A stretch of DNA of 64,000 nucleotides from Bacillus sp. HF117_J1_D (GCA_009928435.1 JAABNQ010000009.1:1-64000), one strand, 5' to 3'. Shown: positions 26,625-39,742, numbered from the stretch's first letter. A program made the numbers and translations. Notes: generated by a model not told the origin, from the letters alone.

Positions 26625-26698
26625 ATGGAGCTAGACAGGATCACTTTCTATTTGTTTGTGCCTATCGTAACGCTCTTTACTTAGCTTCCATGTTAAAG

Positions 26699-26731
26699 AA
26701 AAAGGGCGAGACTCGCGCGCCCTGCCCTTTT
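26699..26731 (-). terminator. Terminator after rplQ
   Basis: GGGCG (26704-26708) with CGCCC (26718-26722), reinforced by flanking AAAAGGGC and GCCCTTTT, then TTTTT on the minus strand. It closes the S10-spc-alpha transcript. Confidence 0.8.
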
Positions 26732-26741
26732 CCATCGCGAA

Positions 26742-27104
26742 TTAAACTAATTCGATGATAACCATTGGGGCTCCATCTCCACGGCGAGGTCCCAATTTCA
26801 TGATTCGAGTGTATCCGCCTTGACGTTCAGCATAACGAGGCGCAATGTCAGAAAACAGTTTTTGCAATGCATCTTGATTTTCTTCGGCGTTTGCGATTTC
26901 CTTACGGATGAAAGCTCCTGCCTGACGGCGTGCATGCAAGTCTCCGCGTTTTCCAAGTGTGATCATTTTCTCAACAACAGAGCGAAGTTCTTTTGCCCGT
27001 GCTTCAGTTGTTTCGATGCGTTCACTGATAATTAAGTCTGTTGCCAAGTCTCGAAGCATAGCTTTGCGCCCCGAGCTCGTGCGTCCTAATTTACGATAAG
27101 ACAT
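26742..27104 (-). CDS. rplQ: 50S ribosomal protein L17
   Basis: A 120-residue L17 with the family start [18 protein letters not shown] and the C-terminal [18 protein letters not shown]. It is the last gene of the alpha operon, 38 bases after rpoA, followed by a terminator and the structured element. Confidence 0.98.
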   Translation of the reverse strand: MSYRKLGRTSSGRKAMLRDLATDLIISERIETTEARAKELRSVVEKMITLGKRGDLHARRQAGAFIRKEIANAEENQDALQKLFSDIAPRYAERQGGYTRIMKLGPRRGDGAPMVIIELV

Positions 27105-27142
27105 TCAGGTTTCCCTCCTTCATGGTGATGTGTATTTTTCAA

Positions 27143-28087
27143 TTAGTCGTCTTTGCGAAGCTCGAGACCTAGCTCATCTAGCTTGCCTTTTACTTCTTCC
27201 AACGATTTTCTTCCAAGGTTACGCACTTTCATCATATCTTCTTCTGTTTTGTTGGCAAGCTCTTGGACAGTATTGATTCCTGCACGCTTCAAGCAGTTGT
27301 AAGAACGAACAGAAAGATCCAGCTCTTCGATTGTCATTTCCAGAACCTTTTCCTTTTGATCTTCTTCTTTTTCCACCATGATTTCAGCATGCTGAGCTTC
27401 GTCCGTCAAACCGACAAAAATATTTAAGTGCTCTGTTAAGATTTTTGCACCTAAAGAAATAGCTTCTTCCGGGCTGATGCTGCCATTTGTCCAAACATCG
27501 AGCGACAATTTATCGTAGTTTGTCATTTGGCCTACACGAGTATTTTCCACCTGATAGTTTACACGGGAAACTGGTGTATAAATAGAATCGATAGGAATAA
27601 CACCGATTGGAAGGTCGTCACGTTTGTTCAAATCAGCTGGCGTATAGCCTCTACCGCGCTGAGCAGTCATTCGAACACGAAAATTCGCATTGGCTGCAAG
27701 CGTAGCAATAGGCAGATCGGGATTCAAAATTTCAACATCGCTATCATGCATAATGTCGGAACCTTTTACTTCCCCTTCGCCCTGCACGTCGATTTCCAAT
27801 GTCTTTTCTTCGTCTGAATATATTTTCAAAGCTAGTTTTTTTAGATTAAGGATGATAGAGGTAACATCTTCGACTACACCTTCAACGGTTGAAAACTCAT
27901 GTTGTACACCTTCAATTTGAATAGATGTGATCGCCGCACCCGGGAGTGAAGATAGTAAAATACGACGTAAGGAGTTACCCAAAGTTGTACCATATCCACG
28001 TTCAAGCGGTTCAACAACAAATTTCCCGTATCTGGCGTCTTCGCTGATCTCAATCGTTTCTATTTTTGGTTTTTCAATCTCGATCAT
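27143..28087 (-). CDS. rpoA: RNA polymerase alpha subunit
   Basis: A 314-residue alpha subunit, same length as in B. subtilis. The N-terminal assembly domain contains [19 protein letters not shown]. The C-terminal domain, which binds UP elements and activators, contains [19 protein letters not shown] and [12 protein letters not shown]. It lies between rpsK and rplQ. A 165-base gap upstream holds a probable internal promoter. Confidence 0.98.
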   Translation of the reverse strand: MIEIEKPKIETIEISEDARYGKFVVEPLERGYGTTLGNSLRRILLSSLPGAAITSIQIEGVQHEFSTVEGVVEDVTSIILNLKKLALKIYSDEEKTLEIDVQGEGEVKGSDIMHDSDVEILNPDLPIATLAANANFRVRMTAQRGRGYTPADLNKRDDLPIGVIPIDSIYTPVSRVNYQVENTRVGQMTNYDKLSLDVWTNGSISPEEAISLGAKILTEHLNIFVGLTDEAQHAEIMVEKEEDQKEKVLEMTIEELDLSVRSYNCLKRAGINTVQELANKTEEDMMKVRNLGRKSLEEVKGKLDELGLELRKDD

Positions 28088-28217
28088 TCACATATACCCT
28101 CCTTCAAAACGTCGAAACTCCGGCCTGATTTGTCCGAAATTCCCCATGTTACATTTCGAATTTGCAACAACTGGTGAGGAAAAATAGAATTTTAACGATA
28201 AATTCATATATTACCCC

Positions 28218-28248
28218 ATTATAGACAAGTAATACAGAATTTATTCAA
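28218..28248 (-). promoter_or_regulatory. Probable internal promoter before rpoA
   Basis: A clear TATAAT (28223-28218) with TTGAAT (28248-28243) at a long 19-base spacing, just after the rpsK stop. It would add rpoA-rplQ transcripts with a leader of about 125 bases. Confidence 0.45.
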
Positions 28249-28253
28249 ATTCA

Positions 28254-28643
28254 TTATACACGACGACGTTTTGGCGGACGGCATCCGTTATGAGGTACAG
28301 GAGTTACGTCTCTGATAGCTGTAACCTCAAGTCCAGCGGCTTGAAGCGCACGAATGGCAGCTTCCCGTCCTGCACCAGGTCCTTTAACGGTTACTTCAAG
28401 AGTTCTCATGCCGTTTTCCATTGCAACTTTTGCAGCTGTTTCAGCAGCCATTTGAGCCGCAAATGGAGTAGATTTACGAGAACCTTTGAATCCAAGCGCT
28501 CCGGCGGAAGACCAAGATACTGCGTTACCTTGAGAATCAGTGATCGTTACAATTGTATTGTTAAAAGTGGAACGGATATGTGCAATACCACTTTCAATAT
28601 TCTTTTTCACACGACGTTTACGAGTGTTAGTTCTGCGTGCCAT
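28254..28643 (-). CDS. rpsK: 30S ribosomal protein S11
   Basis: A 129-residue S11 with [17 protein letters not shown] and the C-terminal [18 protein letters not shown], which lines the mRNA exit region of the 30S platform. It lies 23 bases after rpsM with GGAGG before the ATG. Confidence 0.98.
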   Translation of the reverse strand: MARRTNTRKRRVKKNIESGIAHIRSTFNNTIVTITDSQGNAVSWSSAGALGFKGSRKSTPFAAQMAAETAAKVAMENGMRTLEVTVKGPGAGREAAIRALQAAGLEVTAIRDVTPVPHNGCRPPKRRRV

Positions 28644-28666
28644 TGATTAAAAACCTCCTTTACTTA

Positions 28667-29032
28667 TTATTTTTTCTTACCTGCTACTGTTTTACGCGGG
28701 CCTTTACGTGTACGAGCATTGTTCTTCGTGTTTTGTCCACGTACAGGAAGCCCACGGCGGTGGCGAAGACCACGATAAGAACCAATTTCCATCAAACGTT
28801 TAACGTTCAAAGACACTTCACGGCGAAGGTCACCTTCAACTTTCAATGTGTCAATGATTCCACGGATTTTATCCAGTTCGTCGTCAGTCAAGTCGCGTAC
28901 GCGTGTATCTTCAGCAACACCCGCTTCTGCAAGAATTTTGGAAGCTGTGTTTTGACCGATCCCGTAAATATATGTCAAAGCAATTACTACGCGTTTCTCA
29001 CGCGGAATATCTACACCAGCAATACGTGCCAT
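28667..29032 (-). CDS. rpsM: 30S ribosomal protein S13
   Basis: A 121-residue S13 with [25 protein letters not shown] and the basic tail [20 protein letters not shown] that contacts the P-site tRNA. It lies 19 bases after rpmJ. Confidence 0.98.
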   Translation of the reverse strand: MARIAGVDIPREKRVVIALTYIYGIGQNTASKILAEAGVAEDTRVRDLTDDELDKIRGIIDTLKVEGDLRREVSLNVKRLMEIGSYRGLRHRRGLPVRGQNTKNNARTRKGPRKTVAGKKK

Positions 29033-29051
29033 GCGCTAGCACCTCCTTCAT

Positions 29052-29168
<117 letters not shown>

Positions 29169-29201
29169 TTAAAAACCTCCTTAAGAGCCTGAAGTGCACA
29201 C

Positions 29202-29420
29202 TTATTTAAAACGGTAAGTGATTCTTCCTCTGGTTAAATCGTACGGAGAAAGTTCTACGGTTACTCTATCACCAGGCAAAATTCGAATGAAATGCATGCG
29301 AATTTTTCCCGATACATGTGCCAGTACCGTATGACCATTTTCTAATTCTACCTTAAACATGGCGTTTGGCAAAGTATCTACTACTTTACCTTCCACTTCA
29401 ATTACATCTTCCTTCGCCAT
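29202..29420 (-). CDS. infA: Translation initiation factor IF-1
   Basis: A 72-residue IF-1, a single S1-like OB fold: [20 protein letters not shown], then [19 protein letters not shown]. Of two adjacent ATGs (29423 and 29420), the second gives the family-standard N-terminus. It overlaps the 3' end of the upstream KOW gene by 23 bases. Confidence 0.97.
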   Translation of the reverse strand: MAKEDVIEVEGKVVDTLPNAMFKVELENGHTVLAHVSGKIRMHFIRILPGDRVTVELSPYDLTRGRITYRFK

Positions 29421-29742
29421 CATACTCGTCTCCCTTCTCTAGAACTTCCAAAACATCTTCCATGAATTTTCCAAGAGCCCATCGCAACTTCCCGTTAGTG
29501 ACTTTCCCAGTATCCAGTAGGCTAGTGCGTACCTCCGGGGAAATATAGTCGAAACATTCCAGGTGTTGAATGTTTTTCTTTTTGGGGCGGTCAAATTTTC
29601 GTTTGTCGCCGTCCGCAATCAAAACAAACCGTTCATCAATGAGTTGAATAACAATCGCGTACTGCCCGGCATCTCGCCCCTTATGAATACAGACGACCTC
29701 GCCTACACGGGGGGTCGAATCAGACTCTTTCAACCCGATCAC
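29398..29742 (-). CDS. KOW-domain RNA-binding protein (YbzG-like)
   Basis: A 114-residue protein with an N-terminal KOW-type unit ([20 protein letters not shown]) like that of L14e/L27e-family RNA-binding proteins, then a basic [12 protein letters not shown] segment. It sits between map and infA, as does B. subtilis ybzG. The C-terminal 40 or so residues (from about [12 protein letters not shown]) go beyond the short KOW unit and overlap the infA start. The start is GTG at 29742, 5 bases after the map stop codon. The function is unproven; a ribosome or rRNA role is inferred from context. Confidence 0.75.
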   Translation of the reverse strand: MIGLKESDSTPRVGEVVCIHKGRDAGQYAIVIQLIDERFVLIADGDKRKFDRPKKKNIQHLECFDYISPEVRTSLLDTGKVTNGKLRWALGKFMEDVLEVLEKGDEYDGEGRCN

Positions 29743-29748
29743 CTACGC

Positions 29749-30494
29749 TCACAACTTTGTTAATATCTCAAAACCTGTATCTGTAATGGCTATGGTGTGT
29801 TCGAAATGTGCACACATTTTGCCGTCAACCGTCACAACCGTCCAATTGTCCGCCAATGTTTTTACATAGCGGCTTCCAGCGTTTACCATCGGTTCGATGG
29901 CAAGCACCATACCTGGTCGTAAACGAGGCCCTTTATTTGGGGGTCCGTAGTTTGGGATTTGTGGATCCTCATGTAAGCTTTGACCAACGCCATGCCCTAC
30001 ATACTCACGGACAATGGAAAATCCATTGGATTCTACATACGCTTGAACCGCATGGGAAATGTTTGAAAGACGAGCACCCGGCTTCGCTTCTTCCAAGCCT
30101 TTATAGAGGGATTCCTCTGTAACATCAAGCAATTCTTTCGTTTCGTCGTCGATTTTACCCACTGCATATGTCCACGCAGAATCGCCATGATAGCCGTTGT
30201 AGTCGGCTCCGATATCCAATGTAATGATGTCGCCATTCTTAAGGACACGGTTACCTGGTATTCCGTGAACAAGCTCTTCATTGACAGATGCACAAACACT
30301 TCCCTTAAATCCGTTATACCCGAGGAAAGATGGATACGCATCGTGTTTTTTGATGAACTTTTCCGCAATCGAATCGATCTCTTTTGTTGTGATCCCTGGC
30401 TGAATATGCTTTACCAACTCTTGATGAGTCAGCGCAACAATCCGTCCCGCTTCTCTCATGATTTCTATTTCTCGAGGTGTTTTGCAAATAATCA

Positions 30495-30495
<1 letters not shown>
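29749..30495 (-). CDS. map: Methionine aminopeptidase, type I
   Basis: A 248-residue enzyme that removes the initiator methionine. The five metal ligands are in place: Asp in [12 protein letters not shown] and GDSAW, His in [13 protein letters not shown], Glu in VLAIEPMV and Glu in HFEHTIAIT. Its ATG shares one base with the adk stop (TAATG). It lies in the adk-map-infA segment typical of Bacilli. Confidence 0.97.
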
Positions 30496-31145
<650 letters not shown>

Positions 31146-31185
31146 TCATACCGCCCCTTGCTTTCATTCGGGAATTACCCGTCTT

Positions 31186-32478
31186 TTATTTAATGAAGCC
31201 TTTATAGTGGCGCTTAACCAGTTGAGCCTCCAGTTGTTTCATCGTCTCTAGCGCAACACCGACAACAATTAACAATCCTGTTCCACCAATTTGGGCAGCT
31301 TCCGGCAATCCAGCAAATTTAATAAAGAATACCGGTAAAATTGAAATCAATGCCAGAAATAGGGCTCCAACAAAAGTCAGTCGATACAAAACGCGTGTCA
31401 TGTACTCCTGCGTGTTTTTGCCTGGACGAATTCCTGGTATATAGCCGCCTTGCTTTTTTAGATTTTCAGCAACCTGTTCAGGATTGACTTGAACAAATGC
31501 GTAAAAATAAGTAAAGGCAATAATCAATGCAACATATATAATCATTCCGACTGGTTTTGTATGGTCAAAAAACGATTGGATCGTGCTTGCCAGTTCACTT
31601 GAACCAAAGAATGTCGTAATCGTTTGTGGCGTAACAATAAACGCGCTCGCGAAAATAACTGGAATAACTCCAGCTGCATTTACCTTCAAAGGCAAATGGG
31701 TATTTTGTCCTCCGACAGGGTTACGTCCATCCATGCGCTTTGCATATTGGATTGGAATCTTACGCAATGCCTGCTGGACAAAGACCACGCCGACAATAAT
31801 GGCAATAATAGCAAGCAGGATGAGCAGCATGACGACAATTCGAATAAATAATTGGTCCCCTGCACCTTCAAACTGCTGAGCATAGATCTGGTTCACAGCG
31901 CCTGGAATCCCAGCGACAATTCCGGCAAAGATAATGATAGAAATGCCGTTTCCAACGCCATGTGCTGTAATTTGTTCGCCCAGCCACATCAAAAATGCTG
32001 TTCCAGCAGTCAAGACGATGGCAATGGTGATATACGTGCCAAATCCGGGATCTTTAATCAGTTGAAGCTGTGTCATCCGATTAAACCCGTAAGACATACC
32101 CAACGCTTGGATGAGGGCAAGAACAATTGTGAAGTAGCGGGTAAACTGAGCCAGTTTACGCCTTCCCACTTCACCTTGCTTGGACCATTCAGTGAACTTT
32201 GGCACGACATCCATTTGCAAAAGCTGAACGATAATGGATGCCGTAATGTATGGCATAATACCCATCGCAAAAATAGAGAAGTTTTGCAGGGCACCGCCGC
32301 CAAAAATATTCATAAAGCCAAATAGACTGGCTTGATCTTGCATTTTCAGTACGTTTGCATCAACATTCGGAACTGGTATGAAAGCTCCGATCCGAAATAC
32401 AATCAGCATCAATAAGGTGAAAATAATTTTTCTTCTTATATCCCGCACACGCATAAGGTTGGAGATCGTTTGAAACAT
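31186..32478 (-). CDS. secY: Protein translocase subunit SecY
   Basis: A 430-residue channel subunit of the Sec translocon with ten predicted helices, starting [20 protein letters not shown] and containing the SecY signature GIMPYITASIIVQLL. It overlaps the rplO stop by one base (TAATG). Partners in this window are SecE (61541-61726). Confidence 0.98.
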   Translation of the reverse strand: MFQTISNLMRVRDIRRKIIFTLLMLIVFRIGAFIPVPNVDANVLKMQDQASLFGFMNIFGGGALQNFSIFAMGIMPYITASIIVQLLQMDVVPKFTEWSKQGEVGRRKLAQFTRYFTIVLALIQALGMSYGFNRMTQLQLIKDPGFGTYITIAIVLTAGTAFLMWLGEQITAHGVGNGISIIIFAGIVAGIPGAVNQIYAQQFEGAGDQLFIRIVVMLLILLAIIAIIVGVVFVQQALRKIPIQYAKRMDGRNPVGGQNTHLPLKVNAAGVIPVIFASAFIVTPQTITTFFGSSELASTIQSFFDHTKPVGMIIYVALIIAFTYFYAFVQVNPEQVAENLKKQGGYIPGIRPGKNTQEYMTRVLYRLTFVGALFLALISILPVFFIKFAGLPEAAQIGGTGLLIVVGVALETMKQLEAQLVKRHYKGFIK

Positions 32479-32918
32479 TAAACCACCTCAGTTGAACCGC
32501 CGGCAGCTTCAATAGCTTCTTTTGCAGCAGATGAGAATTTATTCGCTTTTACAGCCAGCTTTTTCTCGATGTTACCTTTCGCAAGAATCTTGATACCGGA
32601 TTTTTCGTTCCGAACAACTCCAGTTTCAATCAAAAGTTCAGGAGTCACTTCAGTTCCGTCTTCAAAGCGGTTCAGTGCGTCCAAGTTAACGACCGCATAT
32701 TCTTTGCGGTTGATGTTTGTAAAACCACGTTTTGGCAAACGTTGGAATAAAGGAGTTTGGCCACCTTCAAATCCAAGGCGTACACCGCCGCCTGAACGGG
32801 CATTTTGTCCTTTATGTCCTCTGCCGGAAGTTTTGCCGTTTCCTGAACCGATACCGCGACCGACACGGTTGCGCTCTTTACGAGCTCCTTCAGCAGGTTT
32901 TAACTCATGAAGTTTCAT
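32478..32918 (-). CDS. rplO: 50S ribosomal protein L15
   Basis: A 146-residue L15 with [20 protein letters not shown] and [22 protein letters not shown] 32918 is chosen because AGGAGGTG lies about 7 bases before it; an in-frame GTG at 32927 falls within that site. It is coupled to secY. Confidence 0.97.
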   Translation of the reverse strand: MKLHELKPAEGARKERNRVGRGIGSGNGKTSGRGHKGQNARSGGGVRLGFEGGQTPLFQRLPKRGFTNINRKEYAVVNLDALNRFEDGTEVTPELLIETGVVRNEKSGIKILAKGNIEKKLAVKANKFSSAAKEAIEAAGGSTEVV

Positions 32919-32946
32919 TTTGCGCACCTCCTTCAGTTTTTGTTGA

Positions 32947-33129
32947 TTATTGTTCTTTAACTTCTATAAGATGGGAAACTTTCTTAATCATTCCCCGAAT
33001 AGCTGGATTATCATCATGCTCAACTGTTTGGTGAAGTTTGCGCAACCCAAGTGCTTTCACAGTGTCACGCTGATCTTGTGTCCGTCCAATCAAGCTGCGT
33101 TTGAGGGTGACTGCTAGTTTTTGTGCCAT
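32947..33129 (-). CDS. rpmD: 50S ribosomal protein L30
   Basis: A 60-residue L30: [20 protein letters not shown], then [20 protein letters not shown]. It lies between rpsE and rplO with GGAGG before the ATG. Confidence 0.97.
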   Translation of the reverse strand: MAQKLAVTLKRSLIGRTQDQRDTVKALGLRKLHQTVEHDDNPAIRGMIKKVSHLIEVKEQ

Positions 33130-33141
33130 GATTTCCCCTCC

Positions 33142-33642
33142 TTAACCTAACAATTCTTCTACTGTTTTATTGCGAAGTTTCGCTACATCTTCGGCCCGTT
33201 TCAGGTTTTTGATTCCTTCGACAGTGGCACGAACCATGTTAATTGGTGTGCTGGATCCAAGTGATTTTGACGTAATATCAGCTATTCCAGCAAGCTCAAG
33301 TACCGCACGGACAGGTCCCCCAGCAATAACTCCAGTACCCGCACTAGCCGGTTTAAGCAATACTTGCCCACCGCCGTAACGGCCAATGATTTGGTGTGGA
33401 ATTGTTGATTCAACTAAAGGTACATTAACCATGTTCTTCTTAGCATCTTCGATCGCTTTGCGGATTGCTTCTGGAACTTCTTGAGCTTTTCCAGTACCGA
33501 ATCCGACATGGCCGTTTTTGTCGCCTACTACAACCAATGCAGTAAAGCGGAATCGGCGTCCACCTTTCACAACTTTTGCCACACGGTTTACTGTAACTAC
33601 GCGTTCTTCTAGTTCAAGTTTGTTGGCATCAATTTGACTCAT
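33142..33642 (-). CDS. rpsE: 30S ribosomal protein S5
   Basis: A 166-residue S5 with the double-stranded RNA-binding N-terminal domain ([38 protein letters not shown]) and the C-terminal [20 protein letters not shown]5 contributes to decoding accuracy and helicase activity at the mRNA entry. The spectinomycin-contact loop appears normal. Confidence 0.98.
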   Translation of the reverse strand: MSQIDANKLELEERVVTVNRVAKVVKGGRRFRFTALVVVGDKNGHVGFGTGKAQEVPEAIRKAIEDAKKNMVNVPLVESTIPHQIIGRYGGGQVLLKPASAGTGVIAGGPVRAVLELAGIADITSKSLGSSTPINMVRATVEGIKNLKRAEDVAKLRNKTVEELLG

Positions 33643-33665
33643 GTAGTCCGTCCCTCCTTTTTGTA

Positions 33666-34028
33666 TTAAAATTCTAGTCCATTCTCGCGTGCTGCATCAG
33701 CTAATGCTTTTACACGCCCATGGTATAAGTAACCGCCGCGGTCAAATACCACTGATTTGATGTTTTTATCCGCTGCTCGCTTTGCGATGAGCTCTCCCAC
33801 TTTTTGGGCAGCCTCTGCATTGCCGGCAGACTCGATATTCAGCTCTTTATCAAGAGTGGAGGCACTTGCTAAAGTTACCCCGTTTTCATCGTCGATCAAT
33901 TGAGCGTAAATGTTTTTGTTAGAACGGTATACACTTAGACGTGGACGTTCGTTTGTTCCGCTGATTTTCGTACGGACGCGTGCATGTCTTTTCTTGCGCA
34001 CTTTGTTCTTATCAAGCTTTGTAATCAT
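33666..34028 (-). CDS. rplR: 50S ribosomal protein L18
   Basis: A 120-residue 5S rRNA-binding protein: [20 protein letters not shown], then [20 protein letters not shown] and [23 protein letters not shown] 34028 gives the B. subtilis length and follows AAAGGAG; a six-codon extension to 34046 would overrun that site. Confidence 0.97.
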   Translation of the reverse strand: MITKLDKNKVRKKRHARVRTKISGTNERPRLSVYRSNKNIYAQLIDDENGVTLASASTLDKELNIESAGNAEAAQKVGELIAKRAADKNIKSVVFDRGGYLYHGRVKALADAARENGLEF

Positions 34029-34058
34029 GCGAGTCACTCCTTTCAATGCCTAGCGGCT

Positions 34059-34595
34059 TTATTTACCTGTCTTACCTTCTTTACGACGTACATATTCGCC
34101 TTCGTAGCGAATTCCTTTGCCTTTGTAAGGCTCAGGCGGACGTACAGCGCGAATGTCAGAAGCCAATGCTCCGACTCTTTCTTTGTTATAGCCTTTAACA
34201 ACTACTTTTGTATTGGATGGCACATCGATTTCGATGCCGTCTTCCGGTTCAAATTCTACAGGGTGGGAATAGCCAACGTTAAGCACAAGCTTCTTGCCCT
34301 GTTTCTGTGCACGGTAACCAACACCGACAAGCTCAAGTGATTTTTCAAAGCCTTTAGATACACCCTCCACCATGTTTGCCACAAGGGAACGTGTAGTTCC
34401 ATGCAGGGAGCGGTGTTCTTTAGCATCGGATGGACGAGTCACGTTGATGACATTGTCTTCAATGCTGATATTGATATCTGAATTGAATGTATTGCTCAGT
34501 TCACCTTTCGGCCCTTTAACAGTCACTTTGTCTGCTTCTTTTGTCACTGTTACGCCAGAAGGGATTTCAATTGGTTTATTGCCTATACGGGACAT
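34059..34595 (-). CDS. rplF: 50S ribosomal protein L6
   Basis: A 178-residue L6 with [17 protein letters not shown] and the C-terminal RNA-binding block [20 protein letters not shown]. It is located near the factor-binding site of the 50S. It lies in order between rpsH and rplR. Confidence 0.98.
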   Translation of the reverse strand: MSRIGNKPIEIPSGVTVTKEADKVTVKGPKGELSNTFNSDINISIEDNVINVTRPSDAKEHRSLHGTTRSLVANMVEGVSKGFEKSLELVGVGYRAQKQGKKLVLNVGYSHPVEFEPEDGIEIDVPSNTKVVVKGYNKERVGALASDIRAVRPPEPYKGKGIRYEGEYVRRKEGKTGK

Positions 34596-34622
34596 TGTTG
34601 CACCTCCGTTCTTTTTGCTAAA

Positions 34623-35021
34623 TTACCATACATATGCGAGTACTTCGCCGCCGACTTGTTTCGCTCTTGCTTCTTTGTCGGAGAGTACTCCCTGAGAAGT
34701 TGATACAAGCGCAATTCCTAAACCGTTCAGTACTTTTGGAACCTCGTTTGCTTTTGCATAAACACGAAGACCGGGCTTGCTGATACGCTTTAATCCGGTA
34801 ATAACGCGCTCGTTATTCGCTCCATATTTAAGAAAAATGCGGATAATACCTTGCTTGTTGTCTTCGATGAATTCCACATCACGGATGAAACCTTCTTTTT
34901 TAAGGATATCAGCAATGTCCTTCTTGATTTTAGAAGCTGGAATTTCCAATTTCTCATGGCGGACCATGTTCGCGTTTCGAATTCTTGTAAGCAAGTCTGC
35001 AATTGGATCAGTCATAACCAT
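34623..35021 (-). CDS. rpsH: 30S ribosomal protein S8
   Basis: A 132-residue S8: [20 protein letters not shown], with the C-terminal [21 protein letters not shown] primary 16S rRNA binder, same length as in B. subtilis. Confidence 0.98.
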   Translation of the reverse strand: MVMTDPIADLLTRIRNANMVRHEKLEIPASKIKKDIADILKKEGFIRDVEFIEDNKQGIIRIFLKYGANNERVITGLKRISKPGLRVYAKANEVPKVLNGLGIALVSTSQGVLSDKEARAKQVGGEVLAYVW

Positions 35022-35050
35022 TAATTTTTACCTCCTTCCCAATATCGGGC

Positions 35051-35251
<201 letters not shown>

Positions 35252-35257
35252 TTACGA

Positions 35258-35797
35258 TTACTTTTGAAATGGCATTCCAAATCCAGTTAATAGTTCACGT
35301 GATTCTTCATCAGTGTTAGCTGTTGTGACAATAACAATGTCCATTCCGCGAACTTTGTTTACTTTATCGTAATCAATTTCTGGGAAAATGAGCTGCTCTT
35401 TGATTCCGAGTGTATAGTTGCCGCGTCCATCGAATGCCTTCTTGGAGATTCCACGGAAGTCACGAACACGTGGCAATGATACAGAAACCAATTTGTCGAA
35501 GAACTCATACATGCGTTCACCGCGAAGTGTTACTTTAGCACCAATCGGCATTCCTTCACGAAGGCGGAATCCCGCAATGGATTTTTTCGCTTTTGTCACA
35601 ACAGGTTTTTGACCTGTGATCATAGAAAGTTCTTCCACTGCATTATCAAGTGCTTTAGCGTTTTGAACTGCATCGCCAACACCCATGTTAATTACGATTT
35701 TTTCGATTTTTGGTACTTGCATAACTGATGTATAGTTGAACTTGCTCATAAGAGCAGGTGTAATTTCTTTTTGATATTTTTCCTTTAGGCGGTTCAT
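35258..35797 (-). CDS. rplE: 50S ribosomal protein L5
   Basis: A 179-residue 5S rRNA-binding L5: [20 protein letters not shown], with [20 protein letters not shown] and [16 protein letters not shown]. Same length as in B. subtilis. Confidence 0.98.
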   Translation of the reverse strand: MNRLKEKYQKEITPALMSKFNYTSVMQVPKIEKIVINMGVGDAVQNAKALDNAVEELSMITGQKPVVTKAKKSIAGFRLREGMPIGAKVTLRGERMYEFFDKLVSVSLPRVRDFRGISKKAFDGRGNYTLGIKEQLIFPEIDYDKVNKVRGMDIVIVTTANTDEESRELLTGFGMPFQK

Positions 35798-35820
35798 ATT
35801 GTGTACCTCCCTTCTTCTAC

Positions 35821-36186
35821 TTACTGACTAATGATCTTGTCTTTTAAATCTTTGTCTAAAACTTCACCGGATTTCTTGGATACCCGGACGCTTTTGACCT
35901 TTTCTACACCGTCTTTGCCTTTGACGGTAACTTTTTTATAGCCGATTCTTGTTGGCTCATTCGTTTTTGGATCAATGACCATAACATTTGAAGCATGAAT
36001 AGCTGCTTCCTTGTCAAAGATTCCGCCTTGCGGGTTTTCTTGGGAAGGTTTCGCATGCTTCTTCACAATGTTAATTCCTTCGACAAGTACACGTTCTTTC
36101 TTAGGGAATGATGCAAGTACTGTACCTGTTTTCCCTTTATCCTTGCCGGAAAGGACCATCACTTTGTCGCCTTTTTTAACGTGCAT
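35821..36186 (-). CDS. rplX: 50S ribosomal protein L24, slightly extended
   Basis: A 121-residue L24 with the KOW domain at the N-terminus ([20 protein letters not shown]) and [20 protein letters not shown]. It is about 18 residues longer than B. subtilis L24 (103): extra residues appear around [14 protein letters not shown] and as a C-terminal DLKDKIISQ tail after the usual SGEVLDK end. L24 is an early assembly initiator on 23S rRNA. Confidence 0.96.
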   Translation of the reverse strand: MHVKKGDKVMVLSGKDKGKTGTVLASFPKKERVLVEGINIVKKHAKPSQENPQGGIFDKEAAIHASNVMVIDPKTNEPTRIGYKKVTVKGKDGVEKVKSVRVSKKSGEVLDKDLKDKIISQ

Positions 36187-36227
36187 TTGAATCGCACCTC
36201 CTTGAGTGACGAAAATCTGTGTTTATA

Positions 36228-36617
<390 letters not shown>

Positions 36618-36636
36618 TCAACTATCCGAAACAAAA

Positions 36637-36900
36637 TTAAATGATAACCGCTTTTTCAACTACCTCTACAAGACGGAAGCGTTTTGTAGCCGATAGAGGG
36701 CGAGTTTCCATAATACGGACTACGTCACCAACTTTAGCTTCATTATGCTCATCATGAGTTTTGAATTTCTTGGAATATTTTACACGTTTACCGTACAAGC
36801 TGTGTTTTTTATATGTTTCAACCATTACTGTAACAGTTTTATCCATTTTATCGGAGACAACACGACCTGTGTATACTTTACGCTGATTGCGTTCAGCCAT
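36637..36900 (-). CDS. rpsQ: 30S ribosomal protein S17
   Basis: An 87-residue OB-fold S17: [20 protein letters not shown] and [20 protein letters not shown]. It binds 16S rRNA helices early in assembly. Confidence 0.98.
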   Translation of the reverse strand: MAERNQRKVYTGRVVSDKMDKTVTVMVETYKKHSLYGKRVKYSKKFKTHDEHNEAKVGDVVRIMETRPLSATKRFRLVEVVEKAVII

Positions 36901-36919
36901 ATCCGCAACCTCCTTTCAC

Positions 36920-37547
<628 letters not shown>

Positions 37548-37549
37548 GA

Positions 37550-38206
37550 TTAATTTCCTCCTTCCTCAGACTTTTTCTTTTCTGGAAGGACCTCTCCACG
37601 GTAAATCCAAACTTTAACGCCGAGCTTACCGTATGTTGTATCTGCTTCAGCATGTGCATAGTCGATATCTGCGCGAAGTGTATGAAGTGGAACAGTTCCT
37701 TCGCTGTAGTGTTCCGAACGAGCGATATCAGCTCCGCCAAGTCGGCCGGAAACCATTGTTTTGATACCTTGTGCACCTGCACGCAATGTACGCTGGATCG
37801 CCTGCTTTTGCGCACGGCGGAAAGAGATCCGGGCTTCCAATTGACGAGCGATGTTTTCAGCAACAAGCTTCGCGTCCAAATCAGCTTTTTTGATTTCAAC
37901 GATGTTGATGTGAACCCGTTTGCCTGTGAGCTTGTTCAATGCTTTTCTTAGAGCTTCTACCTCACTTCCACCTTTACCGATAACCATTCCTGGCTTCGCT
38001 GTGTGGACAGTGATGTTAATGCGATTTGCGGCACGTTCGATTTCAATTTTCGAAACTGAAGCGTCTTTGAGCCGGTTTTCGATATATTCACGCACCTTTA
38101 TATCTTCGTGAAGTAAAGTTGCGTATTCTTTGTCTGCGTACCACTTTGATTCCCAATCACGGATAACACCGATACGCATTCCAATAGGGTTTACTTTTTG
38201 ACCCAC
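37550..38206 (-). CDS. rpsC: 30S ribosomal protein S3
   Basis: A 218-residue S3 with the KH domain ([19 protein letters not shown]) and C-terminal [20 protein letters not shown]. It forms part of the mRNA entry channel. It follows rplV by 3 bases. Confidence 0.98.
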   Translation of the reverse strand: MGQKVNPIGMRIGVIRDWESKWYADKEYATLLHEDIKVREYIENRLKDASVSKIEIERAANRINITVHTAKPGMVIGKGGSEVEALRKALNKLTGKRVHINIVEIKKADLDAKLVAENIARQLEARISFRRAQKQAIQRTLRAGAQGIKTMVSGRLGGADIARSEHYSEGTVPLHTLRADIDYAHAEADTTYGKLGVKVWIYRGEVLPEKKKSEEGGN

Positions 38207-38209
38207 GAA

Positions 38210-38551
38210 CTACCCCTCCTTCTGTTCTGATACCACAATTGTAATGTGGCTTGTTCGTTTGTTGATTTGGCTTGCTCTACCTTGAGCGCGTGGTCTGAAA
38301 CGTTTCATTGTCGGACCTTCATCAACATATACTTTCGATACTAAAAGGTTGTTTACGTCCATGTCATAGTTATGCTCTGCATTTGCTACAGCAGACTTCA
38401 AAAGCTTTTCTACAATCGGAGAAGCTGCTTTTGGAGTATGCTTCAAGATGGCAATTGCTTCGCCTACTTGCTTTCCTCGAATAAGATCGACGACCAGGCG
38501 TGCTTTACGAGGAGCAATTCTAACTGTTCTAACAACAGCTTTTGCTTGCAT
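38210..38551 (-). CDS. rplV: 50S ribosomal protein L22
   Basis: A 113-residue L22: [20 protein letters not shown] and the tunnel-lining loop with [20 protein letters not shown]. No deletion in the loop associated with macrolide resistance is apparent. Confidence 0.98.
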   Translation of the reverse strand: MQAKAVVRTVRIAPRKARLVVDLIRGKQVGEAIAILKHTPKAASPIVEKLLKSAVANAEHNYDMDVNNLLVSKVYVDEGPTMKRFRPRAQGRASQINKRTSHITIVVSEQKEG

Positions 38552-38569
38552 TAGGATGCCCTCCTCTCA

Positions 38570-38848
38570 TTAGCGTCTTGTTTTTTTGTCATCTGCGGCA
38601 TGACCTCTATAAGTACGAGTTGGCGCAAATTCACCGAGCTTGTGGCCAACCATATCTTCACTGATGTAAACTGGAACATGCTTGCGTCCATCGTAGACTG
38701 CGATTGTATGTCCGACAAACACCGGGAAGATTGTGGAACGGCGAGACCAAGTTTTGATCACTTGTTTCTTGTCAGACTCATTTAAGTTCTCAACTTTTTT
38801 CATCAAATGCTCATCTACAAAAGGTCCTTTTTTTAGGCTGCGACCCAT
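38570..38848 (-). CDS. rpsS: 30S ribosomal protein S19
   Basis: A 92-residue S19: [20 protein letters not shown] and [20 protein letters not shown]. It is located in the 30S head. It is 60 bases after rplB. Confidence 0.98.
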   Translation of the reverse strand: MGRSLKKGPFVDEHLMKKVENLNESDKKQVIKTWSRRSTIFPVFVGHTIAVYDGRKHVPVYISEDMVGHKLGEFAPTRTYRGHAADDKKTRR

Positions 38849-38908
38849 GCTGGTACCTCCCTTCGTGATTGCGCTACGGTCCGATTAAAGAACCGTAGGA
38901 CAATCTCG

Positions 38909-39742
38909 TTATTTTTTGCGGCGGCGTACAATAAATTTATCCGACTTGTTTGTTTTCTTCCTTGTTTTATAACCGATTGTAGGTTTGCCCCAAGGAGTAA
39001 CAGGAGACTTAAGACCGATTGGTGCTTTTCCTTCTCCCCCACCATGTGGATGGTCGTTAGGGTTCTTAACGGAACCACGAACGTGAGGACGTCTGCCCAA
39101 CCAGCGAGAACGACCTGCTTTACCGATTGTTACAAGTTCATGCTGCTCATTGCCTACTTCACCGACTGTCGCACGGCAGGTAGCAAGGATCATGCGCACT
39201 TCACCTGAGTTCAAACGGACAAGTACGTATTTTGCACCTTCTTTACCAAGAACCTGAGCTGATGTTCCTGCGGAACGGATAAGCTGACCGCCTTTACCAG
39301 GTTTCAATTCGATGTTGTGTACAACTGTACCAACTGGAATGGAAGAAAGCGGAAGAGCATTTCCTACTTTAATATCAGCTTCAGGACCAGACATGATTTC
39401 CATGCCCACTTGAAGGTTTTTTGGAGCTAAAATATAACGCTTTTCACCATCATTATAGTGGATCAAAGCAATGTTTGCGGAACGGTTTGGATCGTATTCG
39501 ATAGTAGCAACGCGTCCGGGTATACCATCTTTGTTGCGTTTGAAGTCGATGATACGATATTGACGTTTATGACCGCCCCCGCGATGACGAACTGTAGTCC
39601 TACCTTGACTGTTACGGCCGCCTTTTCTGTTAAGAGGCGCAAGCAAAGTTTTTTCCGGCTTATCAGTAGTGATTTCGGAAAAATCTAAGCCCGTCATGTT
39701 ACGTCGACCGTTGGAGGTAGGTTTGTATTTTTTGATCGCCAT
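38909..39742 (-). CDS. rplB: 50S ribosomal protein L2
   Basis: A 277-residue L2 near the peptidyl-transferase centre, with [19 protein letters not shown] and the C-terminal [20 protein letters not shown] containing the conserved histidine. Same length as in B. subtilis. Confidence 0.98.
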   Translation of the reverse strand: MAIKKYKPTSNGRRNMTGLDFSEITTDKPEKTLLAPLNRKGGRNSQGRTTVRHRGGGHKRQYRIIDFKRNKDGIPGRVATIEYDPNRSANIALIHYNDGEKRYILAPKNLQVGMEIMSGPEADIKVGNALPLSSIPVGTVVHNIELKPGKGGQLIRSAGTSAQVLGKEGAKYVLVRLNSGEVRMILATCRATVGEVGNEQHELVTIGKAGRSRWLGRRPHVRGSVKNPNDHPHGGGEGKAPIGLKSPVTPWGKPTIGYKTRKKTNKSDKFIVRRRKK

